From Candidatus Aerophobota bacterium (GTDB taxonomy: Bacteria > Aerophobota > Aerophobia > Aerophobales > AE-B3A), in the NCBI GenBank assembly GCA_030672445.1, contig DAOVGK010000058.1, positions 1 to 19,588 of the forward strand: DNA of 19,588 nt. Reading direction: 5' to 3'. Below the pieces are notes generated by a model, which searched no databases, was not told the DNA's origin, and worked only from the letters and a program-made list of their open reading frames with translations. Positions 1-7,139 of this stretch are shown here, in pieces. The translations under genes were made by a program, and so were the position numbers. Numbering within the stretch: the first letter of the stretch is position 1; each line of letters begins with the position of its first letter.

Positions 1-22
1 TTTCGTTTTTGGAGGTGAAAAG

Positions 23-556
23 ATGACCGAACTTAAAGAAAAGAAGGTTTTAATGATTATAGCGGAAAGAAACTTTCGCGATGAAGAACTGTTGAAGCCC
101 AAAAAAATACTGGAGGATGGGGGAGTAAAAGTTATCGTTGCCTCTACCTCCTTACAACAAGCCAGGGGTATGTTAGGAGCAACAGTTAAGCCAGACATAT
201 TGCTAAGCAGCGTTAAGGTCCAAGACTATGATGTAATTACCTTTGTGGGAGGTAGCGGGGCTAGCCAATATTGGAATGATCCCCTTGCCCATTCAGTTGC
301 TCAAAAGGCGGTGGAAAAGGGCAAAATCCTCTGTGCTATCTGTATTGCACCGGTAACGCTAGCTAATGCAGGAGTCCTATCCGGAAAAAAGGCTACTGTC
401 TTTTCTTCAGAAATAAGCAAATTAGAGGCCAAAGGAGCTATTTACACGGGAAAACCTGTTCAAGTGGAAGGAAAGATCATCACTGGAGAAGGCCCGCAAG
501 CTGCCGAAGAGTTCGGTGAGGCTATAGTAAAGGCTCTGGAAAATTTGCCTGAATGA
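23..556 (+). CDS. DJ-1/PfpI family protein
   Basis: This 177-residue protein is about the usual length for a single-domain DJ-1/PfpI protein, a cytosolic flavodoxin-like fold group that includes deglycase- or chaperone-like, protease-like and amidotransferase-like members. The 'nucleophile elbow' is visible as LCAICIAP, with the candidate nucleophile at Cys107. GGSGA near residues 76-80 fits the loop before it. The N-terminal motif reads ERNFRDEEL (15-23), where classical PfpI proteins have a Glu that contacts the cysteine; here that position looks like Arg19, so peptidase or deglycase activity should not be assumed. The start is well supported: GGAGGTGA at 11-18 lies five bases before the ATG. 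The next gene has its own promoter about 30 bp downstream, so this gene is probably the end of an upstream unit or monocistronic. The family call is secure; the substrate is unknown. Confidence 0.9.
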   Translation: MTELKEKKVLMIIAERNFRDEELLKPKKILEDGGVKVIVASTSLQQARGMLGATVKPDILLSSVKVQDYDVITFVGGSGASQYWNDPLAHSVAQKAVEKGKILCAICIAPVTLANAGVLSGKKATVFSSEISKLEAKGAIYTGKPVQVEGKIITGEGPQAAEEFGEAIVKALENLPE

Positions 557-584
557 AGAGAGGGCAAGAGTCCCTTGATATTTC

Positions 585-612
585 TTGACACACTCGCGTA
601 TATAACTATAAT
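585..612 (+). promoter_or_regulatory. sigma70-type promoter for the hflX operon
   Basis: A TTGACA hexamer (585-590) is followed after exactly 16 bp by TATAAT (607-612); both hexamers match the consensus perfectly. Transcription would start near 618-620, giving a leader of about 45 nt before the hflX coding frame. This is the strongest promoter-like site in the window by inspection. It separates the DJ-1 gene from the hflX-corC-DUF502 run. Confidence 0.75.
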
Positions 613-663
613 TAAGACAGAGAGGATAAAAGTTCATAGTTGAAAAAAGCGTAAGGAGGAGAG

Positions 664-1971
664 ATTTTTAGGGAAAACAATAGGTTAAGAAAAACTCAGT
701 TTTGGTCAGAAGAGAAGGCCATCTTAGTAGCCTTAAAAGAAAAGGACCCCCGGTCTTTAAGTGACTGGACAGTAGAGGATTCTTTAAAAGAACTGGCCTC
801 TCTTGCAGAAGCGGCAGGTGCGAAAGTCCTATTTAGAATTATTCAAAATCGTCGCAGCCCGGATCCTATCTTTTACATCGGAAAAGGAAAAGTCACTGAA
901 ATAGCTAATTTGGCTCGAGAAAGAGAAGCTAACCTAATTATCTTTGATGATGATCTAACTCCGAGTCAACAACGGAATTTAGAAGAAAGAATAGGGGTTA
1001 AGATCATTGACCGGGCTCAACTAATCCTTGATATCTTTGCCAGAAGAGCCAAGTCAGCAGCCGGTAAGCTCCAGGTAGAGTTGGCACAATTGAGTTACCT
1101 GCTCCCCCGCCTGGTAGGAAAAGGTATTATTCTTTCCCGTTTGGGAGGAGGCATTGGAACGAGGGGACCGGGAGAGACTAAACTGGAGGTTGATCGTCGG
1201 CGAATCAAAGAAAGAATCATCAACCTAAAGGGAAAGTTAAAGCGAATTGAGCAACAAAGGGAGGTTATAAAAAAACATAGAAAGAGAAGAGCCTATTACA
1301 TAGCAGCAATTATCGGCTATACCAACACAGGTAAATCTACCCTCCTCAATGCACTTAGCGGAGCAGAAGTAGGGGTAGATAATAAACCCTTTGCCACTTT
1401 AGATCCCACCACGCGCAAGATAATCCTTTCTAATCACGAGAATCTACTTCTCACAGATACGGTTGGTTTCATCAATAAGCTTCCCCATCACCTCATAGCT
1501 GCCTTTCATGCTACCTTAAGTGAGATTGAGGATGCAGATCTGCTTATAAATGTTCTCGATGCCTCTCACCCCAAGCTGGAAGAGGAAAATAGGGCTACTT
1601 ATTCGGTTCTAAAACAGTTAAAGGTTGAAAATAAACCCGTTATTAATGTTTTAAATAAGATAGATTTAGTTAACAACGGCTACCTACTTTCCCGTTATCG
1701 TAGAGCCTTTGACTCTAGTATAGCCATATCAGCCCTGCAGGGTCAGGGTCTGGATCAACTGCTTGATAAAATAGCCCAGATTCTGGAGAAAGAAAGAGTC
1801 TATTCAGAGTTTAGCTTCCCCTACCAGAGAAGCGATCTAATCTCCCTTGTTCATTCAAAAGGAGAGGTCTTAAGTAAAAATTACCTGAAAGGGAAAGTTG
1901 TCCTTAGAGTAAAACTAAATAGATCCCTTGCTGATAAACTGGCTGAATTTAAGAGAGAAGTAAAAAATTGA
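664..1971 (+). CDS. hflX: GTPase HflX (apparently non-canonical start)
   Basis: HflX is a ribosome-associated GTPase that splits stalled or 100S ribosomes under stress. Conserved HflX features run from the start of the frame: EKAILVAL, an [15 protein letters not shown] segment typical of the N-terminal domain, [15 protein letters not shown], then the G domain with GYTNTGKS (G1, about residues 218-225), DTVGF (G3, about 265) and NKID (G4, about 331). The conserved N-terminus begins near base 709, but the first in-frame ATG, GTG or TTG is only at 910, inside the conserved domain. The frame is closed upstream by TAA at 652-654. A strong Shine-Dalgarno (AAGGAGGA, 653-660) stands four bases before an in-frame ATT at 664, so I place the start there (435 residues). 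A sequencing or assembly error removing a normal start is the alternative. The stop codon overlaps the TTG of the following rpiB remnant. Family assignment is secure; the start is provisional. Confidence 0.9.
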   Translation: MFRENNRLRKTQFWSEEKAILVALKEKDPRSLSDWTVEDSLKELASLAEAAGAKVLFRIIQNRRSPDPIFYIGKGKVTEIANLAREREANLIIFDDDLTPSQQRNLEERIGVKIIDRAQLILDIFARRAKSAAGKLQVELAQLSYLLPRLVGKGIILSRLGGGIGTRGPGETKLEVDRRRIKERIINLKGKLKRIEQQREVIKKHRKRRAYYIAAIIGYTNTGKSTLLNALSGAEVGVDNKPFATLDPTTRKIILSNHENLLLTDTVGFINKLPHHLIAAFHATLSEIEDADLLINVLDASHPKLEEENRATYSVLKQLKVENKPVINVLNKIDLVNNGYLLSRYRRAFDSSIAISALQGQGLDQLLDKIAQILEKERVYSEFSFPYQRSDLISLVHSKGEVLSKNYLKGKVVLRVKLNRSLADKLAEFKREVKN

Positions 1972-2051
1972 GGATAGCACTAGGGGTAGATCACGCTGGC
2001 TACAGATTAAAAGAGGAAATAAAAAGTATTTTAGGAGTTAGATTTATTTGA
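1968..2051 (+). pseudogene. rpiB: rpiB N-terminal remnant (ribose-5-phosphate isomerase B)
   Basis: A 27-codon frame opens with TTG overlapping the hflX stop codon and reads [16 protein letters not shown] and a little more before TGA. This matches the invariant start of RpiB/LacAB isomerases (xIAxGxDHAGxxLKexI), including the Asp of the DHAG motif that binds the sugar. About 120 residues of the usual ~145-residue protein are missing, including the catalytic Cys/Thr and C-terminal His regions, so it cannot be an active isomerase. The stop overlaps the TTG start of the next gene (TTGA at 2048-2051). The likeliest history is an internal deletion that removed most of rpiB and left its start in the operon. 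It may survive as a short coupling peptide. I am fairly sure of the homology from the motif, less sure whether it is still translated. Confidence 0.7.
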
Positions 2052-3334
2052 GTGAAGTGTGGATGGTAGTGGTACTTTTAGTCATCTGCGTTGGATTATC
2101 TGGCTTTTTCTCAGGGTCGGAGATTGCTCTTTCCTCCCTGGACAAGATAACCGTGAAGAGACTAATTAAAGAAAAGGGGAAAAAAGGACGGTTCATAGAA
2201 TCTCTGTTAATGAAACCATCGCAGTGGTTGATCACCATTCTCATTGGAAACAACCTGGTTAACATTGCCGCCGCTAGCCTGGCTATGTTGCTGGTGACAA
2301 GACTAGTAAGTGGAGCTCCCGGTAAAGCAGTAGGAATCGTGACCGGAGTAATGACCTTTATAATCCTGGTTTTTGGGGAGATAATTCCTAAAAGATACTG
2401 CCAGCAGCGCGCCGAGACCATTTCCTTGAAGGTAGTGCGCCCGATTCTTTTTCTCTCAATAGCTTTGAGTCCTATCATTAAAGCCTTGAATTTTTTCACA
2501 CAAACTATCTTAAGAGTTGCTGGCGCAAAAGAGGTCAAAAAGAGCCGCTTGATAACAGAAAAAGAAATCCATACCCTCATAGATATTGGACAAGAAGAGG
2601 GAGCTCTGGATGAACGAGAAGAGGAACTTGTCCATAGCGCCTTAGAATTCGACGAAACCAAGGCAAAACAGATAATGATTCCTCGCACAAAGATGGTTTG
2701 TATTGAGGAAGAGGCTAGTCTTTCAGAGCTGGTGGATTTAATAAAAAAAGTTGGGTATTCAAGAATACCTGTATATCACAAAAACCGGGATAATATCACC
2801 GGAGTTGCTTATGCTAAAGATCTATTGAGTCTCTTCGACCAGAGCGATAAAAATCTGAAAGTGAAACAAATAATGCATCCCCCAATTTTTGTTCCATACA
2901 CCGTCCATTTGGGTGAACTGTTGCATCAACTCCAGAAGGAAAGAACCCATCTGGCTATTGTGGTGGATGAGTACGGGGGGGTAGCAGGTATGCTTACTGT
3001 GGAGGATCTGCTTGAAGAAATTGTTGGAGAAATAGAGGATGAATACGATCGAAAGGAAGAAAAAGTAACCATCCAAAAGGATGGATCCGCCCTGATCAAG
3101 GCAGATACAGACATCGATGAGATCAATGAAAAACTGGGCACTCATCTTCCAGAAAAGACAGCCGCCTTTGAATCTATAGGCGGATTTATTTTTGATCAGT
3201 TGGGTAGAATCCCCAGTGTGGGAGAAATAATCGAATACAATAATTTAAAGATCACCATAGTGGAAGCAGACGATAAACGAGTGAAAAAAGTTAAACTGCG
3301 GAAGAAATCCAAGGAGAAAAAAGAGATCCCATGA
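2048..3334 (+). CDS. CNNM/HlyC-CorC family transporter (DUF21-CBS-CBS-CorC_HlyC)
   Basis: This 428-residue membrane protein belongs to the CNNM/CorC family, linked to Mg2+ (and Co2+) efflux in bacteria. The older name 'hemolysin C' is misleading. The DUF21 membrane domain covers about residues 1-155, with the family motifs [13 protein letters not shown] (18-30), GNNLVNI (67-73) and VFGEIIPK (108-115). A CBS pair follows (about 205-330), opening with IMIPRTKM and closing with [20 protein letters not shown], a signature of this family. The small C-terminal CorC_HlyC domain spans about 338-417 and ends in a lysine-rich tail. The start is TTG at 2048, ten bases after AGGAG; ATG at 2063 is an alternative but would shorten the first membrane segment. 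The gene overlaps the rpiB remnant by four bases and the next gene by four (ATGA), so translation is probably coupled. Confidence 0.93.
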   Translation: MSEVWMVVVLLVICVGLSGFFSGSEIALSSLDKITVKRLIKEKGKKGRFIESLLMKPSQWLITILIGNNLVNIAAASLAMLLVTRLVSGAPGKAVGIVTGVMTFIILVFGEIIPKRYCQQRAETISLKVVRPILFLSIALSPIIKALNFFTQTILRVAGAKEVKKSRLITEKEIHTLIDIGQEEGALDEREEELVHSALEFDETKAKQIMIPRTKMVCIEEEASLSELVDLIKKVGYSRIPVYHKNRDNITGVAYAKDLLSLFDQSDKNLKVKQIMHPPIFVPYTVHLGELLHQLQKERTHLAIVVDEYGGVAGMLTVEDLLEEIVGEIEDEYDRKEEKVTIQKDGSALIKADTDIDEINEKLGTHLPEKTAAFESIGGFIFDQLGRIPSVGEIIEYNNLKITIVEADDKRVKKVKLRKKSKEKKEIP

Positions 3335-4041
3335 GGAGAAGTCTAAGGAATTACTTCATTGCCGGCTTGATTACCCTACTTCCTTTAGTAATCACCATAT
3401 TCATATTGGTTTGGGTCTTTCAAAAACTGAATGGCTTGTTAACCCGTCTTGTTCCTTTATTCACGCCCACCCTGATTCCTCCCTCTTTGATGGCAGAAGC
3501 GGGAGGACTAATCTCCATTGGAATAAAAATACTTGCCTTTTTAATAATATTAGGGGCTATAACCCTATTTGGATTTTTCACCTCAAGGGTTGTGGGAAGA
3601 AAAATTCTGGACTTCCTGGAAAAAAAGGTATTCTTCAAAATCCCCCTCATGAGTACCATCTACCGCACGGTCAAAGAAATCAACGATGTATTCTTCACCG
3701 GGAAAAAATATATCTTCAAAAGAGTAGTAATGCTAGAATACCCTCGTCAAGGAGTATACAGCATTGGCTTTGTTACTGCGGAAACACCTGTAGAAAACCC
3801 AACTAATAATGGATCTCAGACGATGTTAAGCATATTCATTCCCACCACACCAAACCCTACCTCGGGATTTCTGGTTTTGATTCCAGAAAAAGATACTATC
3901 CCTCTATCCATTGGAATACAAAAGGCCTTTAAGCTCATCATCTCGGGAGGAGCTCTGCTTCCTCTATATAAGGAGGAACTCACTCATCACCAATTTCACC
4001 GGCTCTGGAAAGAGCGAATTTTGTCCCGAAAGGGCCGATGA
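3331..4041 (+). CDS. DUF502 family membrane protein
   Basis: This 236-residue protein belongs to the DUF502 family of unknown function, inner-membrane proteins found widely in bacteria and plants. The N-terminus is typical: a basic start ([12 protein letters not shown]), then a first membrane helix (ITLLPLVITIFILVWVF) and a second hydrophobic stretch around 60-85 (LISIGIKILAFLIILGAI). The conserved soluble part includes PLMSTIYRTVKEI and a C-terminal TTPNPTSGFLVLIPE motif followed by a GGALLP-like end. The ATG overlaps the corC stop codon (ATGA, 3331-3334), so it is the last gene of the hflX run. Its final 62 bp are antisense to the end of the convergent antiporter gene. The extra tail after GGALLP (LYKEELTHHQFHRLWKE and so on) lies mostly in that overlap. 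The family is clear; no biochemical role can be stated. Confidence 0.88.
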   Translation: MRRSLRNYFIAGLITLLPLVITIFILVWVFQKLNGLLTRLVPLFTPTLIPPSLMAEAGGLISIGIKILAFLIILGAITLFGFFTSRVVGRKILDFLEKKVFFKIPLMSTIYRTVKEINDVFFTGKKYIFKRVVMLEYPRQGVYSIGFVTAETPVENPTNNGSQTMLSIFIPTTPNPTSGFLVLIPEKDTIPLSIGIQKAFKLIISGGALLPLYKEELTHHQFHRLWKERILSRKGR

Positions 4042-5158
4042 GCTCATAAATTATGGTAGTGGCGGCGATGGTAGTAAAGACTGTTCCACCCAGGTAAGGA
4101 AACTCGGCCTCGGCGATCAGGGCTACTCCTAGAGCAACACCGGCTTGAGGAATAAGCCCAAAACCTAAATACTTTCTTACCGAATCAGTAGCTTTTGAGA
4201 AATACCCACCTACAGATGCACCTACTAGCTTACCAATTATTCGAAAAAGAAAGTAAAAGACACCTATCAACCCCAACTTCCCCAGTAATGCGACATTCAG
4301 GTTTGCCCCGGCTAAGACAAAAAAGCAAAGATAAAGGGGAGAATCAACGGTCCTTAAAATATCAAAGAACCTAAAGCTTCTTTTACCAATATTTACTAGC
4401 ACCGCTCCCAAGAAAATATTGGTTAAAAGCACCGAGAGATGAAAATAAATAGCCATGCCTATACCAAAAAGAATAAATCCCAATGTATAAATTAAAAGAT
4501 CGGTTTCAGTTCTGGCATACCGAGAAAAAATTATCAGAATTACAGCAATCCCTGCTCCTAAGAGAAAAGCGCCACCGATATGTAAAAGAGAACCGAGTAA
4601 AACTCTTAGAAGCAACAGATTTCCTGTTAGCGGTCCTATCAAAGCTTTGGCCACTGCTAAAGAGAAGGCAAATATTATTAGACACCAGGCATCATCAATA
4701 GCTACCACCCCCAAGAGTGTATTGGTAAAAATTCCCTTGGCTCTATATTCCCTCACCACCATCACGGTAGCTGCTGGGGCGGTAGCAGAAGCGATGGCTC
4801 CAAATAATAAAGAAAGATATAGAGGCTCTTTTAGTAAGAAAAGAAAAATAAAGAAAACAGACAACCAGGCACCGGTGGCCTCAAAAACAGATATCCAGAG
4901 AACTGATTTACCAATTTTAGAGAAGTTCTCTCGTGAAAAATTTTGTCCCAGGCCAAAGGCAATGACTCCTAGTACCACATTGGAAATTAAACCCGAAGCA
5001 TTGAGGATTTCTTGGGAAACCAAATTAAGGATGGTTGGACCGATAAGCACACCCATCAAAATGTAGGCAGTCACGGCAGGAAATTTTATTTGGTGCAGCA
5101 GTTTAGCCGCCAAAAGACCTGCCAAAAGGATAATACCAAGGGAGAGAACAACACTCAT
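3980..5158 (-). CDS. cation:proton antiporter (CPA2/NapA-like), copy A
   Basis: This integral membrane protein of 392 residues has about a dozen hydrophobic segments and matches the Na+/H+ exchanger fold. It should exchange Na+ or K+ for protons across the cytoplasmic membrane. The ion-site signature is clear: SATAPAATVMVVREYRAKG followed by GVVAIDDAWC, where the adjacent Asp pair (about 155-156) corresponds to the DD motif of electrogenic NapA/NhaA-type antiporters. No C-terminal RCK/TrkA-N domain is present, unlike Kef channels; the separate CBS protein upstream may serve for control. I start at ATG 5158, seven bases after AAGGAA, rather than at the adjacent TTG (5161). It is the last gene of the minus-strand antiporter set, and its 3' end overlaps the DUF502 gene. 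Copy B is an obvious paralogue. Ion specificity cannot be read from sequence. Confidence 0.9.
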   Translation of the reverse strand: MSVVLSLGIILLAGLLAAKLLHQIKFPAVTAYILMGVLIGPTILNLVSQEILNASGLISNVVLGVIAFGLGQNFSRENFSKIGKSVLWISVFEATGAWLSVFFIFLFLLKEPLYLSLLFGAIASATAPAATVMVVREYRAKGIFTNTLLGVVAIDDAWCLIIFAFSLAVAKALIGPLTGNLLLLRVLLGSLLHIGGAFLLGAGIAVILIIFSRYARTETDLLIYTLGFILFGIGMAIYFHLSVLLTNIFLGAVLVNIGKRSFRFFDILRTVDSPLYLCFFVLAGANLNVALLGKLGLIGVFYFLFRIIGKLVGASVGGYFSKATDSVRKYLGFGLIPQAGVALGVALIAEAEFPYLGGTVFTTIAATTIIYELIGPFGTKFALSRAGEIGDE

Positions 5159-5242
5159 CAAATAGTTCCTTTTTCCTTAAAAAGTCCTCTTTCAACAGCG
5201 AGGATAGTTGAAAACTTATGTTAGGGAAGGATTCACTTTAGA

Positions 5243-6463
5243 TCATGTAGCTTCCCCTGCTTTAAATAGAGCGTATTTGGTGAAGGGTGGGGCAATTAAC
5301 TCATTTACAATGACTGAGGCTAAAACGCTGCTCACCATTACGGTGCCTATAGCTGAAAAGGCAGAATTTTGCCGAGCTAATAAGATCAGTCCTACGGTGA
5401 CTCCAGCCTTGGGCAGCAGGCCAAAGCCCAAATATCTCTTAACTACGGTAGGTGCCTGAGAAATGGAGGCCCCTATCCTTGCTCCGATAAGTTTACCACT
5501 GAATCTACCTATAATAATTAATAACGCTAATATCCCGGCAGTTTTGACAATTCCTAAATTGAAATGAGCCCCAGCCAGGGTGAAAAACATAGCAAAGAGC
5601 ACATCTTCAATATCACTGATAACACCGAACATTTCCTCGCTGCGTTTCATTTTGTTTACTATGATGAAGCCCATAGCCATATTTGCTAAAAGAGCGGACA
5701 TGTCTAAGATTTTAGCTGCTCCAATGCATAACATAATCGTCCCCAAAACAGTAACTAATAATGTCTTTCTGGATCGGGCAAAGCGGCTCATATAGATCAG
5801 TGCAACCCCAAAACCTGTACCTAAGAGCAAGGAACCAGCAATATCAAGCAGGGGAACTATAAGCATTCGATATAGAGAAATGGCTCCGACGCTAATGATC
5901 AGCATCTCGGCCGCGCTTATAGCGATAGCATAGCCGATAATACAAAAAGCATCATCCAGGGCAACTACTCCTAATAATGTGGTAGTTAAGGGACCTTTTG
6001 CTCGATACTCGTGGATAATGGCTATAGTCGCGGCTGGAGCAGTAGCACATGATATAGCACCAATAATTATGGCCATAGGTAAATAGGTCTGGTAGTAATT
6101 AGGATTGGGGATGCCAAATCTGATAATAAAATGACCCAAGGATGCTATTAATAGGGTGACAAAAACCCATGCTGCGATCGCCTGACAAAAGGTAATTGAG
6201 ATAATGGCTTTTCCTAGTTTTTTTAACCTTCCCATATTAAGACTTCCGCCAATCAAATAGGCAACAGCCCCCAAAGTAATATCAGTAATCACACTTAAAT
6301 CTCCTCTTATTAATTCTGAAGGTATGATATTTAAAAGAGAAGGACTTAATAAGATACCCACAATAATATAGCCGCTAATCCTGGGAAATTTGATTTTCCT
6401 GGCAGCTAAACCGCCAAAAAATCCAGCAATAGCTAATATTCCTGAGGCTAAAATTAGATTCAT
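5243..6463 (-). CDS. cation:proton antiporter (CPA2/NapA-like), copy B
   Basis: This 406-residue multi-pass membrane protein is a paralogue of the gene downstream. It shares the same landmarks: a KFPRISGYIIVGILLSPSLL start, CATAPAATIAIIHEYRAKG, GVVALDDAFC with the paired Asp (about 170-171), and a late YLGFGLLPKAGVTVGL segment. The two-Asp site predicts electrogenic Na+(K+)/H+ exchange. It has about 14 more residues than copy A, mostly in a longer loop around 110-128 (FGIPNPNYYQ). The ATG is at 6463; no strong Shine-Dalgarno lies in front, so expression may depend on coupling to the CBS gene 54 bp upstream. 81 bp separate it from copy A. The pair could form a heterodimer, since NapA/NhaA-type antiporters are dimers, or be tuned to different ions or pH; that is inference. 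Confidence 0.9.
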   Translation of the reverse strand: MNLILASGILAIAGFFGGLAARKIKFPRISGYIIVGILLSPSLLNIIPSELIRGDLSVITDITLGAVAYLIGGSLNMGRLKKLGKAIISITFCQAIAAWVFVTLLIASLGHFIIRFGIPNPNYYQTYLPMAIIIGAISCATAPAATIAIIHEYRAKGPLTTTLLGVVALDDAFCIIGYAIAISAAEMLIISVGAISLYRMLIVPLLDIAGSLLLGTGFGVALIYMSRFARSRKTLLVTVLGTIMLCIGAAKILDMSALLANMAMGFIIVNKMKRSEEMFGVISDIEDVLFAMFFTLAGAHFNLGIVKTAGILALLIIIGRFSGKLIGARIGASISQAPTVVKRYLGFGLLPKAGVTVGLILLARQNSAFSAIGTVMVSSVLASVIVNELIAPPFTKYALFKAGEAT

Positions 6464-6517
6464 TGGTGTTGCTTTTGCCTATCTGAAGCAGAATTTATTA
6501 TGGGTGAGATATTTTGA

Positions 6518-7009
6518 TTAAAGAATTCCTTTGGCTTTGAAGACAGCTAGGATTATATCAAATAGGCTAATAATACCTACCAAATGTCTTTCTTTATCGA
6601 CGACTGGTATCCTCTTTAATCTGTGTAGTTTCATCAGACGTCGAGCTTCCAGAGTGGTCGCTTCCTCAGAGATAGTCACTATATTGGTGTTCATCATATC
6701 CTCAACTACACAAAGTACTCCCATTTCGGAAGGGATATCTTCCTCCAGAAGAGATCTTTCTTCATATTCATCTAAAAATGGAATTCTTTCAAGCATGTTT
6801 AAAATATTGGAGGGATGTGGTTGAAAGATCTTCAGAATGTCTTCCAGGGCGACGATTCCGATAACTCTATTATCTTCCTCTACTACCGGTAAGGTATGAA
6901 AGGTAAATTTATGAAGAATCTCTATCAGTTCTCTTAAGGTGGTGGATCTTTTTACCGTGACCACATCTTTTTTCATTACCTCCCTTACCAGCATTTTCTT
7001 TTTTTCCAT
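6518..7009 (-). CDS. CBS-domain pair protein
   Basis: This soluble protein of 163 residues is made of two CBS motifs. CBS1 covers about 8-62 (VREVMKKDVVTVKRSTTL ... HTLPVVEEDNRVIGIVALEDIL). CBS2 covers about 103-160 (VEDMMNTNIVTISEEATTL ... RIPVVDKERHLVGIISLFDII). The linker of about 40 residues (FQPHPSNILNML and so on) is acidic and has no known motif. CBS pairs bind adenosine nucleotides and often gate transporters. Lying just upstream of two antiporters that lack their own regulatory domains, this protein is a plausible separate energy- or nucleotide-sensing subunit; that is inference from context. An AGGGAGGT Shine-Dalgarno precedes the ATG by about eight bases. Upstream lies a heptamer repeat array. 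Confidence 0.88.
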   Translation of the reverse strand: MEKKKMLVREVMKKDVVTVKRSTTLRELIEILHKFTFHTLPVVEEDNRVIGIVALEDILKIFQPHPSNILNMLERIPFLDEYEERSLLEEDIPSEMGVLCVVEDMMNTNIVTISEEATTLEARRLMKLHRLKRIPVVDKERHLVGIISLFDIILAVFKAKGIL

Positions 7010-7032
7010 AGATTCCGTACCTCCCTTATTCT

Positions 7033-7065
7033 TATAGCGTATAGCGGGTAGCGTATGGCGTATAG
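7033..7065. repeat. tandem degenerate heptamer array (TATAGCG)
   Basis: Almost five head-to-tail 7-bp units are seen: TATAGCG, TATAGCG, GGTAGCG, TATGGCG and TATAG. The array lies between the HPS-RraA gene and the CBS gene, just upstream of the latter's Shine-Dalgarno. Its unit length and build resemble the CTCATAG heptamer arrays near 8.9 kb and 17.7 kb, although the word differs. Confidence 0.7.
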
Positions 7066-7090
7066 TAAAAAACCTTGTAACCCACGACGC

Positions 7091-7127
7091 AAAAACTCGT
7101 ACTTACCCGTTTAAGAAAGGGGGCAAG
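7091..7127 (-). terminator. possible weak terminator after HPS-RraA
   Basis: On the minus strand, CTTGCCC (7127-7121) can pair with GGGTAAG (7108-7102) in a 7-bp stem with one G-U pair. A run of five T's (7095-7091) follows after six bases. The gap between stem and T-run is larger than in a textbook terminator, so this is a tentative call. If real, it would separate HPS-RraA from the CBS-antiporter genes. Confidence 0.3.
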
Positions 7128-7139
7128 ATGCTTTCTTCT

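Noticed and set aside
557..580. Terminator after the DJ-1 gene (AGGG...CCCT)
   Set aside because: Only a four-base stem and no T-run; too weak to call.
2044..2688. Long minus-strand open frame (214 codons) opposite corC
   Set aside because: It is a shadow of the corC frame: composition is Ser/Arg/Ile-rich without any recognisable motif, and the plus-strand gene is certain.
4647..5066. Plus-strand open frame of 139 codons opposite antiporter A
   Set aside because: Antisense shadow of a highly hydrophobic coding region; no RBS and no family-like motif.
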